A DNA stretch of 64,000 nt from Mycoplasma enhydrae (lineage in GTDB: Bacteria > Bacillota_I > Bacilli_A > Mycoplasmatales > Metamycoplasmataceae), in the NCBI RefSeq assembly GCF_017116825.1, contig NZ_JAFIRD010000001.1, positions 1 through 64,000 of the forward strand, written 5' to 3'. Shown here piece by piece: positions 1 through 7,425 of the stretch (position 1 is its first letter; each line of letters opens with the position of its first letter). A program made the position numbers and the translations under genes. Below the pieces are notes generated by a model. The model ran no database searches. It was not told the origin of the DNA and saw nothing but the letters and a program-made list of their open reading frames with translations.

Positions 1-56
1 CTGGCTGTTGCTCCTACAATAATAGCTGTTTTCTTTTTCTTAATTGAGTTATTCAT
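1..56 (-). CDS. N-terminus of an anchored surface protein (partial, runs off the window)
   Basis: Only about 18 codons are present. The minus strand reads MNNSIKKKKTAIIVGATA and continues past base 1. A lysine-rich start followed by a small hydrophobic run looks like a membrane anchor or signal segment. It resembles the start of the 1399-aa coiled-coil protein at 33842-38041 (MKNSKKKTAAIVIG...), and the two genes also share the same promoter design. An AGAGG ribosome site lies 4 bases before the ATG. Function is unknown; by analogy it is probably a surface or membrane protein. Confidence 0.6.
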   Translation of the reverse strand, partial: MNNSIKKKKTAIIVGATA

Positions 57-92
57 AAAACCTCTTTTTTGTTGTGTTTAAAATAATGCCTA

Positions 93-98
93 ATTATA
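93..98 (-). promoter_or_regulatory. -10 box of TA-repeat promoter
   Basis: TATAAT on the minus strand, 36 bases before the ATG of the partial gene at 1-56. Nine bases upstream begins the (AT)10 tract, so the tract fills the spacer and the -35 position. The same TATAAT, 9-base gap and TA tract is found before the coiled-coil gene at 38041. Confidence 0.7.
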
Positions 99-107
99 CC
101 CAATTTC

Positions 108-127
108 ATATATATATATATATATAT
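108..127. repeat. (AT)10 dinucleotide tract in promoter
   Basis: Twenty bases of uninterrupted AT repeat sit directly upstream of the -10 region of the partial surface-protein gene. Such tracts change length by slipped-strand mispairing. Here a change would alter the distance between the -10 box and anything bound upstream. Phase variation is an inference. Confidence 0.85.
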
Positions 128-128
128 T

Positions 129-180
129 GGTGTTTTTAGAGGTTTTTTGGTGATTTTAGGGCACTTTTGGGGAATTTTAT
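129..180 (-). promoter_or_regulatory. Phased A-tract region upstream of TA tract
   Basis: Read on the minus strand, four short A-runs (CCCCAAAAG, CCTAAAATC, CCAAAAAAC, TCTAAAAAC) follow each other at 11, 9 and 11 bases, close to one helical turn. This predicts intrinsically curved DNA or an UP-like element. The arrangement is repeated, with similar but not identical bases, at 38107-38155. Confidence 0.5.
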
Positions 181-257
181 CCCAAAAACTTTGAATTTTA
201 AACAAACGTATTAAATATATTTATATTTAAAATTTTGGCCTTAAATAGCCAAAAAGG

Positions 258-288
258 TAATAAAAATACGTTACTTTATGTAACGTTT
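258..288 (-). terminator. rsmE terminator
   Basis: Seven-base-pair stem ACGTTAC / GTAACGT with a 5-base loop, followed on the minus strand by a T-rich run. It lies just past the rsmE stop. Confidence 0.7.
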
Positions 289-308
289 ATACTGTTTATC
301 TAACGTAA

Positions 309-971
309 TTATATAATTTTTGAAATCATATATATTAGTGCTGTTTCAGCTCTTAAAATTGTTCTAGTTAATCCTACTATCGCCACTTTTTTGGTGTTAG
401 TTAGTGCAATTTCATCTTTCGCAAATCCACCTTCAGGGCCTACTATTAATAAAATATCTCCTGTTGGTTTAATTAAACCATTTTTGGTTTCGTTTTCATA
501 GGCCAAAATTTTATTTTCAATTGAATAATTTAGCACTTGTTCAAAACTAAGTGTATTTTCAAGAGTTGGAATTATATTTCTAAAAGATTGTTGAGCTGCT
601 TCTTTGATTATTTTGCCAAAGCGAGTGATTTTATTTTCGACATTAATATTAGATTTATCACAATATTTTGAAACAAAAGGAATAATCTTAGTAGCTCCTA
701 ATTCAACAGCTTTTTGTATAGCAATTTCAAAGTGATTTTGCTTAATCAAAGGTATAGCTACAACTAAGTCAAAATCTAGCTCATTATTAATTTCTAATTT
801 TTGATTAATTATTGCTTTATTAGGTGTTTCATAATTACATAAATAAAATTCCTTATTATAATTAACTAAGAATTTTTCATTCTTAATTCTAATTACTTTT
901 AAGTGTTTTTGTTGTTCTAAATCCAGTTCAAAATAATTATCTTTTTTAGTGTGGCAAAAAAATTTATACAT
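309..971 (-). CDS. rsmE: 16S rRNA (uracil-1498-N3)-methyltransferase RsmE
   Basis: RsmE methylates N3 of U1498 in 16S rRNA using S-adenosylmethionine. The protein is 220 aa from the ATG, near the usual 230-250 aa. The SPOUT-type knot signature LLIVGPEGGF lies near residues 175-185, followed by the expected LRAETA segment. An upstream in-frame TTG (base 980) is a poorer start: there is no ribosome site before either, but a TATAAT ends 8 bases before the ATG, so the mRNA is probably leaderless. The gene stands alone, after the ftsZ terminator on the same strand. Confidence 0.92.
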   Translation of the reverse strand: MYKFFCHTKKDNYFELDLEQQKHLKVIRIKNEKFLVNYNKEFYLCNYETPNKAIINQKLEINNELDFDLVVAIPLIKQNHFEIAIQKAVELGATKIIPFVSKYCDKSNINVENKITRFGKIIKEAAQQSFRNIIPTLENTLSFEQVLNYSIENKILAYENETKNGLIKPTGDILLIVGPEGGFAKDEIALTNTKKVAIVGLTRTILRAETALIYMISKII

Positions 972-979
972 AATAAGCA

Positions 980-985
980 ATTATA
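980..985 (-). promoter_or_regulatory. -10 box giving a leaderless rsmE mRNA
   Basis: TATAAT on the minus strand, 8 bases before the rsmE ATG. Transcription would start at or next to the start codon. Confidence 0.55.
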
Positions 986-1005
986 TTGTTTTATAACTAA
1001 AATTG

Positions 1006-1032
1006 AAAAAAAAGAGGAATAACCCTCTTTTT
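1006..1032 (-). terminator. ftsZ terminator
   Basis: Nine-base-pair stem AAAAAGAGG / CCTCTTTTT with a 6-base loop. On the minus strand it runs into eight T residues, about 50 bases after the ftsZ stop. It closes the division cluster. Confidence 0.85.
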
Positions 1033-1079
1033 GAATCTAATGATAATTTTCAAAAGAAACTAAAACTTCTTACATCGCC

Positions 1080-2195
1080 TTATTTTCTATCTGTTTTGAA
1101 AATTAAATCATTATCATCTGAATTGTATTCATTTTCTTTTAAATAAGAATTTGAATTTCTTGAAGCTGAAAGAGTTAAAAACTCTTGAGTCGCCTCAGTG
1201 TTATTTGTTTCAATATTATCCATATTGAAATCAGTTTTTGGTTGTTTTTTTATACCTGTAGCTATTACAGATACATAAACTTCACCTAATTTTTCTGAAT
1301 CTTCATTTGGTATATCAGTAACTCCAAAAATTACATTGACATCATTACCTGCTAGTTCATTAAATTCACTAACAGCTTTATTAAAGTCATTTAAAGTGGT
1401 TTTGGCTGAAGCTGAAAAATACAGTATTGCATTTGAAGCGCCTACAATGTTTGATTCCATTATTGGACTGCTAATTGCACTTTTAAGTGCTTTAGAAGCA
1501 GCATTTTCACCATTAGCACTTCCGATTCCAACTAGTGTTTCACCACAGTTTTTGATCACTGTTTCTAAATCAGCTAGATCTAAATTAATTCTTCCGGGAA
1601 TAGCAATTATATCCACAATTGTTCTAATAAATTGTTTTACAACATTATCAGAAACTTTAAAAGCATCATTAATTGAAGAATCACCATATGCTTCCAATAA
1701 TTTATCATTAGATAAAATTATGTATGAATCCACATGTTTTTTAAGTTCTTCAATACCTTCTAGGGCAATTTTTTTTCGTTTATTTCCCTCAAATGAAAAA
1801 GGAGTAGTCACAATAGCAATTACTAATGCATTTTTTTCTTTGGCAGCTTTAGCTATAACTGGAGAAGCTCCGGTTCCGGTTCCTCCACCCATACCTGCTG
1901 TTATAACAACTAAATTAGCTCCATCTAATTTTTCCTTAATTTCTTGTAAAGAGTGTTCAGCTGCTTTTTTTCCAACTTCTGGATTAGCACCTGCACCTAT
2001 TCCTCTTTTATCACCAAGAGCTAAAGTAAATGATGGATCAAATTTGTCTAGTATTTGTTTGTCAGTGTTAGCGACAATAAATTCTAGACCATCAATATTT
2101 TTTTCTAAAAGTGTTTTTATACTATTGTTTCCACCGCCACCAACACCTATTACTTTGATATTGGCAACTGAATTATAATTATCGTTGTGTGACAT
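1080..2195 (-). CDS. ftsZ: Cell division protein FtsZ
   Basis: Tubulin-like GTPase that polymerises into the division ring. 371 aa. The nucleotide-binding start VIGVGGGGNNS is near residues 15-25 and the tubulin signature MGGGTGTGASP near 102-112. The T7-loop and C-terminal FtsZ domain follow. After about residue 320 the sequence is acidic and divergent, and the usual C-terminal DIPxFLR peptide is not clear; it ends NDLIFKTDRK. Start ATG has AGGAG 8 bases upstream. It is the last gene of the cluster mraZ-rsmH-ftsA-like-ftsZ and is followed by a strong terminator. Confidence 0.98.
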   Translation of the reverse strand: MSHNDNYNSVANIKVIGVGGGGNNSIKTLLEKNIDGLEFIVANTDKQILDKFDPSFTLALGDKRGIGAGANPEVGKKAAEHSLQEIKEKLDGANLVVITAGMGGGTGTGASPVIAKAAKEKNALVIAIVTTPFSFEGNKRKKIALEGIEELKKHVDSYIILSNDKLLEAYGDSSINDAFKVSDNVVKQFIRTIVDIIAIPGRINLDLADLETVIKNCGETLVGIGSANGENAASKALKSAISSPIMESNIVGASNAILYFSASAKTTLNDFNKAVSEFNELAGNDVNVIFGVTDIPNEDSEKLGEVYVSVIATGIKKQPKTDFNMDNIETNNTEATQEFLTLSASRNSNSYLKENEYNSDDNDLIFKTDRK

Positions 2196-2255
2196 ATATA
2201 TTCTCCTAATTTAAATAACAAAAATTAATTCTTTAATTATAAGTTAATTAAGGGT

Positions 2256-3320
2256 TTATTTTTTGTAATTAAAAGAATAATTACTAAATTGTTCGGTGTC
2301 TACTACGAATAATTCGGAGGTGATAGTCATTTCTTTAATTGTGTTAGTGTATTGATTATCAATTAGATTTAGTAATCCCAACATTTCATAGCTAATGAAA
2401 CTTTTTTTAGCTTCAATTAGCTTTCCATAAAACATTTTTAAATCTTCATCATTTAGCAAGACTTTTTTAAACATATTAAATTCTTGCGAAATGTTTAATT
2501 GAATATTATCTTTATTAATATTAAGTTTATTTGCATTTTCAATAATTACATTTGAAATTAAACTTAAATAATCTTTAACTATACTTTCAATTTCAAGCTC
2601 GTTGTCTGCATGCAGATTGTTTGCTCACAAATTAAGTTTAATTTTAGCTTCAGATTCGCTTAAATTTAGTTTATTTTGTAAATTATTGATTAAATAATTT
2701 AATCCAAAATCTAATTTAAGTTCTAAGAAATTAACATAATTTTTTGAGATTTCTATTTTTAAGTGTTGGTTAGTTAATTTTAAAAAGGTAGCTACTCCAT
2801 TTTTAAAATTATTACCATTAGAAATATTTTCTAAAAAATCATTGTCGTACATTCTTATAACGTTAAGATTGTTTTGTTTCATGAGGCTAAAAATCATTTT
2901 AGCTTCTTTTCAGTTTAATAAACTTAAACTAATTAATTTACGGTCATCAATTTTTGAAAAAATTTCATAACCGAATAGATAATAGCCATTTTCTTTTTCT
3001 AAATAATAAAGTTTTTTGGCTAAGTCTTCATTTGATAATTTATTTATAACATCATTTTCTTTCGAAATAATTTTTTTAGATATTTGATAGTTAATAGAAT
3101 TTTTAATTACTATTACTACATTAGTTATTTTTGCTTTGATTAGTTCTTGAATTTCATTTTTAGTTCGATAAATAAAGTTATTTAAATAAGAAGGGTTAGA
3201 ATACAAATTTATTGCAGAATATTGATAGATAGGTAAATATCCAAGGTTAGTTTGTTTAACCACCTCTACAGATATATATTCACTATCAAATTTATATGCT
3301 ACAATAATTTGTTCTTTCAT
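2256..3320 (-). CDS. Divergent FtsA-like division protein
   Basis: 354 aa once two TGA codons (around 2910 and 2625) are read as Trp. It sits between rsmH (2-base gap) and ftsZ, exactly where FtsA lies in most bacteria and where mycoplasmas carry a poorly conserved gene. The start IIVAYKFDSEYISVEVV resembles the phosphate-1 beta-hairpin of FtsA/actin folds, though the DxG signature is lost. LNLSESEAKIKLNL near residues 220-235 matches the FtsA segment in which AEAERLK precedes the phosphate-2 region. No C-terminal amphipathic membrane helix is obvious. FtsA-like is an inference from position plus these weak motifs. Confidence 0.6.
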
Positions 3321-3322
3321 GC

Positions 3323-4234
3323 CTAACCTATCTTTGTAATAACTCTTAATTTTGCACTATGTGCTCTTTTGTTGATTTCCAATTCTTTTTTTGAAGGAAA
3401 AATGATTTTTTGTTTTCATTTTTTTTCAATTTGAATAGGAATTTTGTTTAAAGCAGGATCGTGATAGCTTAAATTTTGAAAAAATTTCTTAACTCTCACG
3501 TCTTCTTTACTATGGAAACTTATAATTGCGATTTTTCCATTTAAATTAATCAAATCACTTAGTTGATTTAATAGTTCATCGAGTGCACCTAATTCATCAT
3601 TAACTGCAATTCTTATGGCTTGGAATATGGCTTTTGAAGGGTTTTTTTGTCTGACTATTTTGGCAGGTAATGCACTTTTAATAATTTCATTTAATTCAAA
3701 TGAAGTAGAAATTGGACGATTCTTTATTATTGATTTCGCAACTAGTTTGGCTAGTTTTACATCACCATATTCATAAAGAATACGACTTAATTCTTCTTCA
3801 CTAAATTCATTAATTATTGTGTGAGCACTAATTTTAGCCTCTTGGTCCATTCTCATATCCAGTTTTGTGTTCTGAGAGTATGAAAAGCCTCGTTCAATAT
3901 CATCTAATTGAGGACTTGAAACTCCTAAATCAGCTAATATTCCATCAACACTTGTAATTCCTAGTTCACCTAGTTTTGATTTTAAGTATCTAAAATCGCT
4001 TTTAACTATGCGATATAAATTACTAATTTCTTTAAGCTTTGGTTCAGATTCAATAATTGCTTGATTATCTTTATCAAAACATATTAATAACCCTGAGTTG
4101 TTAGCTTTTATTTTTTTTAGTATTTCAATACTATGACCTGCTCTACCCAAAGTTAAATCTACATAAATTCCACCTGGTTTTACATCAAGAGATTCAATAA
4201 CCTCATTCAATAAAACCGGAATATGCGTTTTTAT
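3323..4234 (-). CDS. rsmH: 16S rRNA (cytosine-1402-N4)-methyltransferase RsmH
   Basis: RsmH (MraW) methylates C1402 in the decoding centre. About 303 aa. The family N-terminus HIPVLLNEVIE is followed by the SAM site YVDLTLGRAGHS and later ADLGVSSPQLD; the C-terminus AHSAKLRVI is typical. A TGA at 3416 is Trp. The start is unusual: the family N-terminus is preceded only by codons ATT, ATA, AAA, ACG and then a stop, so translation must begin at ATA (4234) or ATT (4237), with GGAG about 7 or 4 bases ahead inside the end of mraZ. The gene overlaps mraZ by 4 bases or more and is followed at 2 bases by the FtsA-like gene. Confidence 0.93.
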
Positions 4235-4671
4235 AATTTAACTCCTTGTTCAAATAATTTTTGAGCTAGATCGTCAATGTTGGTTTCATCTTCAAAATAC
4301 TTTTCTTTTGCTTCATAAACTTCTTTAGCAAATATTTCACAGGTGTTACCTGTACCTATGAAGATTACATCTTTTTTGATAGCGGCTTTTGAAGCTAAAT
4401 GTTTTGAAATGGTTATACGATTTGATTTATCTGGACTAACCATTTCTGTATTAGCGAATATAAATCTACTTAATTCTCTTAAGTCTTTATTAAGTGAATT
4501 GTTATCTTCTAACTTAGATTTTAGTTTTTCGAATTCAGTTTTGTCTCTTAAAACAAGCTGTTTATCAAAACCAATGGTAACAAAAAAGTCTTTGCCTAGT
4601 TCTGCCAAAATCTTTGGTGGAACGACAATTCGGTTTTTGTCATCTAAGCTTCTTTCGTACTTGCCATACAT
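4231..4671 (-). CDS. mraZ: Transcriptional regulator MraZ
   Basis: AbrB-fold DNA-binding protein that controls the dcw/division cluster it starts. 146 aa from the ATG at 4671. The first half-domain MYGKYERSLDDKNRIVVPPK and the second, around SPDKSNRITISK, are the two MraZ repeats. GTG at 4677 is in frame, but GGGAGG lies only 2 bases before it and 8 bases before ATG, so ATG is chosen. First gene of the mraZ-rsmH-ftsA-like-ftsZ operon; the predicted MraZ operator overlaps its own ribosome site, which suggests autoregulation. Confidence 0.95.
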   Translation of the reverse strand: MYGKYERSLDDKNRIVVPPKILAELGKDFFVTIGFDKQLVLRDKTEFEKLKSKLEDNNSLNKDLRELSRFIFANTEMVSPDKSNRITISKHLASKAAIKKDVIFIGTGNTCEIFAKEVYEAKEKYFEDETNIDDLAQKLFEQGVKL

Positions 4672-4672
4672 T

Positions 4673-4696
4673 TCCACTTCCTCCCACTATCACCCA
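4673..4696 (-). promoter_or_regulatory. MraZ operator: three TGGG boxes at 10-bp period
   Basis: On the minus strand the boxes read TGGG (4693-4696), TGGG (4683-4686) and TGGA (4673-4676), each separated by 6 bases, so all face the same side of the helix. Known MraZ sites are clustered TGGG-type direct repeats before mraZ. Box 2 forms part of the GGGAGG ribosome site. A TGCTAAAAT extended -10 lies just upstream (about 4700-4708). Confidence 0.75.
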
Positions 4697-4852
4697 TATT
4701 TTAGCATTTTTTATTTTGGTTGTTTGAAAATTTATTATTTTTTTTCGATTTTTTATTTTTATTTAATTTAAAGAGTGATTTTTTGGCGTTTTTGCAAATT
4801 AGGGATTAAAAAATTAACATTTCAAATTCAATTTTGTTAAAATAATATTTAT

Positions 4853-4928
4853 GCTGGTTTAGCTCAGTTGGCAGAGCAATTGATTCGTAATCAGTGGGTC
4901 AGGGGTTCGATCCCTCTAACCAGCACCA
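4853..4928 (+). tRNA. tRNA-Thr (anticodon CGT)
   Basis: A full cloverleaf can be drawn: acceptor GCTGGTT / AACCAGC, D-arm GCTC/GAGC, anticodon loop TTCGTAA and T-arm AGGGG TTCGATC CCTCT. The 3' CCA is encoded. Confidence 0.97.
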
Positions 4929-5044
4929 TAAGCTGATAAATAACGACTTTTTTAGGCATTTATTTATATTTTTAAAAATCTTAATTTTTTCATTAATAAA
5001 AAGTTTTTTTAGATTATAATAATTAAGCATTTCAAACAATAAAT

Positions 5045-5119
5045 GCCGACTTAGCTCAGCGGTAGAGCAGCTGGCTGTTAACCAGTTGGTCGTTGGTTCA
5101 ATCCCAATAGTCGGCGCCA
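5045..5119 (+). tRNA. tRNA-Asn (anticodon GTT)
   Basis: Acceptor GCCGACT / AGTCGGC, anticodon loop CTGTTAA, T-arm GTTGG TTCAATC CCAAT and encoded GCCA end. Followed at 4 bases by tRNA-Glu. Confidence 0.97.
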
Positions 5120-5123
5120 GTTT

Positions 5124-5199
5124 GGCCCTATGGTGAAGTGGTTAACACATATGGTTTTCATCCATACATGCGTGGGTTCGAGTCCCGCTAGGGTCACCA
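5124..5199 (+). tRNA. tRNA-Glu (anticodon TTC)
   Basis: Acceptor GGCCCTA / TAGGGTC, anticodon loop TTTTCAT, T-loop TTCGAGT and encoded CCA. Four bases after tRNA-Asn and four before tRNA-Val, so probably one transcript. Confidence 0.96.
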
Positions 5200-5203
5200 T
5201 TTT

Positions 5204-5279
5204 GGAGAATTAGCTCAGTTGGGAGAGCATTGCCCTTACAAGGCAAGGGTCGTGGGTTCGAGCCCCTCATTCTCCACCA
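5204..5279 (+). tRNA. tRNA-Val (anticodon TAC)
   Basis: Acceptor GGAGAAT / ATTCTCC, D-arm GCTC/GAGC, anticodon loop CTTACAA, T-arm GTGGG TTCGAGC CCCTC and encoded CCA. Last tRNA of the plus-strand set. Confidence 0.97.
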
Positions 5280-5295
5280 TTTGTTAAATACGCCT

Positions 5296-5318
5296 AATGC
5301 CTAAAGTGGCATTTTTTT
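5296..5318 (+). terminator. Terminator of the plus-strand tRNA operon
   Basis: Stem AATGCC / GGCATT with a 6-base loop, followed by a T run, 17 bases after tRNA-Val. Confidence 0.8.
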
Positions 5319-5342
5319 ATTATTTTTTTAGTCAATTTTAAA

Positions 5343-5369
5343 ATAAAAAAAGGAGACAAAAATGTCTCC
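5343..5369 (-). terminator. Terminator of the minus-strand tRNA pair
   Basis: Stem GGAGACA / TGTCTCC. On the minus strand it is followed by seven T residues. It ends the tRNA-Thr(TGT)/tRNA-Leu transcript. Confidence 0.8.
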
Positions 5370-5383
5370 ACAAATAAATGATA

Positions 5384-5468
5384 TGGTACGCGAGGAGGGA
5401 CTTGAACCCTCACGCCGTAAAGCATTAGTGCCTAAAACTAACGTGTCTGCCAATTTCACCACTCGCGC
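5384..5468 (-). tRNA. tRNA-Leu (anticodon TAG)
   Basis: A class II tRNA of 85 nt with a long variable arm (TGCTTTACGGCGT region). Anticodon stem TTAGT / ACTAA encloses TTTAGGC. The T-arm is GAGGG TTCAAGT CCCTC. The acceptor pairs GCGCGAG with CTCGCGT, leaving a G-U at the terminal pair. CCA is encoded. Confidence 0.95.
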
Positions 5469-5475
5469 ATAATAA

Positions 5476-5551
5476 TGGTGCCGTTTATAGGACTTGAACC
5501 TACGACCTACTGATTACAAGTCAGTTGCTCTGCCAACTGAGCTAAAACGGC
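5476..5551 (-). tRNA. tRNA-Thr (anticodon TGT)
   Basis: Acceptor GCCGTTT / AAACGGC, anticodon loop CTTGTAA, T-arm GTAGG TTCAAGT CCTAT and encoded CCA. Seven bases upstream of tRNA-Leu on the same strand. With the CGT isoacceptor at 4853 it covers the A- and G-ending Thr codons. Confidence 0.97.
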
Positions 5552-5672
5552 TTGTGCACTATAATGCTTTATTATTATATATGAAAAAAAATATTTATTT
5601 TTAAAAAAATTAGCGCCTAAATTAATGCAAATTTTAGTTTAATTTATTAATAAATTATTATATTAATATTGG

Positions 5673-5678
5673 TATAAT
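5673..5678 (+). promoter_or_regulatory. Extended -10 promoter of truB operon
   Basis: TGGTATAAT, an extended -10 box. Transcription would begin about 30 bases before the GTG start of truB. AAAGGAG (5697-5703) is the ribosome site. Confidence 0.65.
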
Positions 5679-5711
5679 AAACCGTAACCAAAAGCCAAAG
5701 GAGAATTAAAA

Positions 5712-6587
5712 GTGTTTTATAAAATAAATAAACCTCGTGGAATATCAAGTTTTTTAGCAATTAAAAAATTTGCTAAAGAAAATAATATTAAAAAAATTGG
5801 GCACAGCGGTACTTTAGATCCTTTGGCTGAAGGTTTATTAATTGTGGCTAGTGATGATGATACTAAAGTTTTAAGTCATTTAATCGCTGATACAAAAGTA
5901 TATTATGTTGAAGCTTCTTTACATTACATTTCAGCTAGTTATGATGAAGGTCAAGAAGTTTTTTATTTAGATAATAAACCAAAAATTAAAAAGCAAGAAC
6001 TTTTAGAAGTTTTAAATAAAATAAAAAATACTAAATCGCAAATACCACCTGCTTTTTCAGCTAAGAAAATAAATGGCAAACGAAGTTATGAATTAGCAAG
6101 AGAAAATATATTTAAAGATCTTTTACCTTGTCAAATTGAAATATATAGTTTAGATTTAATTGATTTTGATTATGAAAATCAAAAATTTATAATTGAAACA
6201 AAAGTTTCTAAAGGAACATATATTAGAAGTTTAGTTCACGATATTGGTCTAGTTTTAAATACTGATGCAATAGTTAATGTCTTAAAAAGAAAAGCAATAG
6301 GAAATATAAAACTAGACTTCCAAAATTTTTATGAGCCAATCGCAAATTTAGAAGACCTTTTTAGTGTAAAATTATATACGCTTAATAAAGATGAAATTGA
6401 ACATATTAAAAACAAGCAATTGTTTTTGAATAGATTAATTGATGTAAATGATTGATGCATGTTTACATATAATAATGAAATTATAGGTTGAGGTAAAATA
6501 AAAAACGGTGAAATAGTCTTTGATAAGATTATTGGTAACCGTGTATTTTCTAACCCCAATACCCTAAAAGGAGTAAGTAATGAATAA
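5712..6587 (+). CDS. truB: tRNA pseudouridine(55) synthase TruB
   Basis: Makes pseudouridine 55 in the T-loop of tRNAs. 291 aa with two TGA codons (6453 and 6489) read as Trp. The N-terminus KPRGISSF is the family KPxGxTS motif, and GHSGTLDPLAEGLL near residues 31-45 carries the catalytic Asp. The GTG start is supported by AAAGGAG 8 bases upstream. The 3' end overlaps the following HAD gene by 8 bases (..AGTAATGAATAA), so the two are translationally coupled. Confidence 0.96.
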
Positions 6588-7386
6588 TAAATATAAAATG
6601 GTAGTATTTGATATCGATGGTACGTTGTTACCTTTTGGAATTGATGAACTTAGCCCTAGAATGAAAGAAATGTTTAGAAAATTAAAAGATGCTGGATATA
6701 TTACAGTGCTTTGTTCTGGAAGAGATATTTTTACAGTTGGAAAACAAATTGATAATCCATATGTAGATTATTTTGTAGGAGCTAATGGAACTTTTATTCT
6801 TGATTTAAAAACTAAGGAATATATTTTTGAAGAAACAATAGAATATTCTGATTTCACTAAATTTAGAAATTTTGCAGAAGAAAATAAATTACCTTTTTCT
6901 TTTGTTGGTGATAAATGAGGTTATTATAATGATCTATTTAATATTAACCATTGATTTTACTTACCTTATAAAGAAAAATTTATTTCTGAAAAAGAATTTG
7001 AATCTAAAAATGATAAGAATTATTTAATTACTGTAAGTACTAATGAACCAGAAAAATTATCAAAAAAATTGAATCAGTTTTTTGAAAAAAATAACATGAA
7101 TATGTGAGTTCTAGCCATTTGAAGTGGAGGTGTGTTTTTATCTTCAAAGGGTATTACTAAAGCAACCGGTTTAAGCATTTTAGGTCAACTTCTAGGAATT
7201 AAAATGGATGAAATGGTAGCATTCGGAGATTCTGAAAATGATATTGAGATGCTACAACACGTAGGTTTAGGTGTAGCTATGGGTAATGGTGGCGATAGTA
7301 CTAAAAATGTGGCTAATGAAATTTGTTTACCAGTAACAGAAGATGGACCTTATTTCAAATTAAGAGAGAAAAAATTTTACGACTAG
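6580..7386 (+). CDS. Cof-type HAD-superfamily phosphatase
   Basis: 268 aa once TGA codons near 6916-7120 are read as Trp. The nucleophile motif VVFDIDGTLL (Asp11, Asp13) opens the protein. SGRD near residue 47 is the motif II region and GDSENDIEML near 215-225 supplies the metal-binding aspartates. This is the Cof/IIB group that dephosphorylates sugar phosphates, nucleotides or cofactors; the substrate cannot be told from sequence. Ribosome site AAAGGAG lies 8 bases before the ATG, inside the end of truB. A terminator hairpin overlaps its stop codon. Confidence 0.9.
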
Positions 7387-7399
7387 GTCGTATTTTTTT
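7378..7399 (+). terminator. Terminator of truB-HAD operon
   Basis: Stem TACGAC / GTCGTA with a 3-base loop that includes part of the TAG stop codon, then seven T residues. Confidence 0.75.
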
Positions 7400-7411
7400 A
7401 TTTAATTAAAG

Positions 7412-7417
7412 TAAAAT
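7412..7417 (+). promoter_or_regulatory. -10 box giving a leaderless ribF mRNA
   Basis: TAAAAT ends 8 bases before the ribF ATG and no ribosome site is present, so the transcript probably begins at the start codon. Confidence 0.45.
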
Positions 7418-7425
7418 TATTTAAT

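Noticed and set aside
1336-2178. Long plus-strand open frame of 280 codons
   Set aside because: Antisense shadow of ftsZ; no ribosome site and no recognisable motif.
2625-2897. Separate small genes between rsmH and ftsZ
   Set aside because: The three pieces are in one frame, joined by TGA codons, and form one 354-aa protein.
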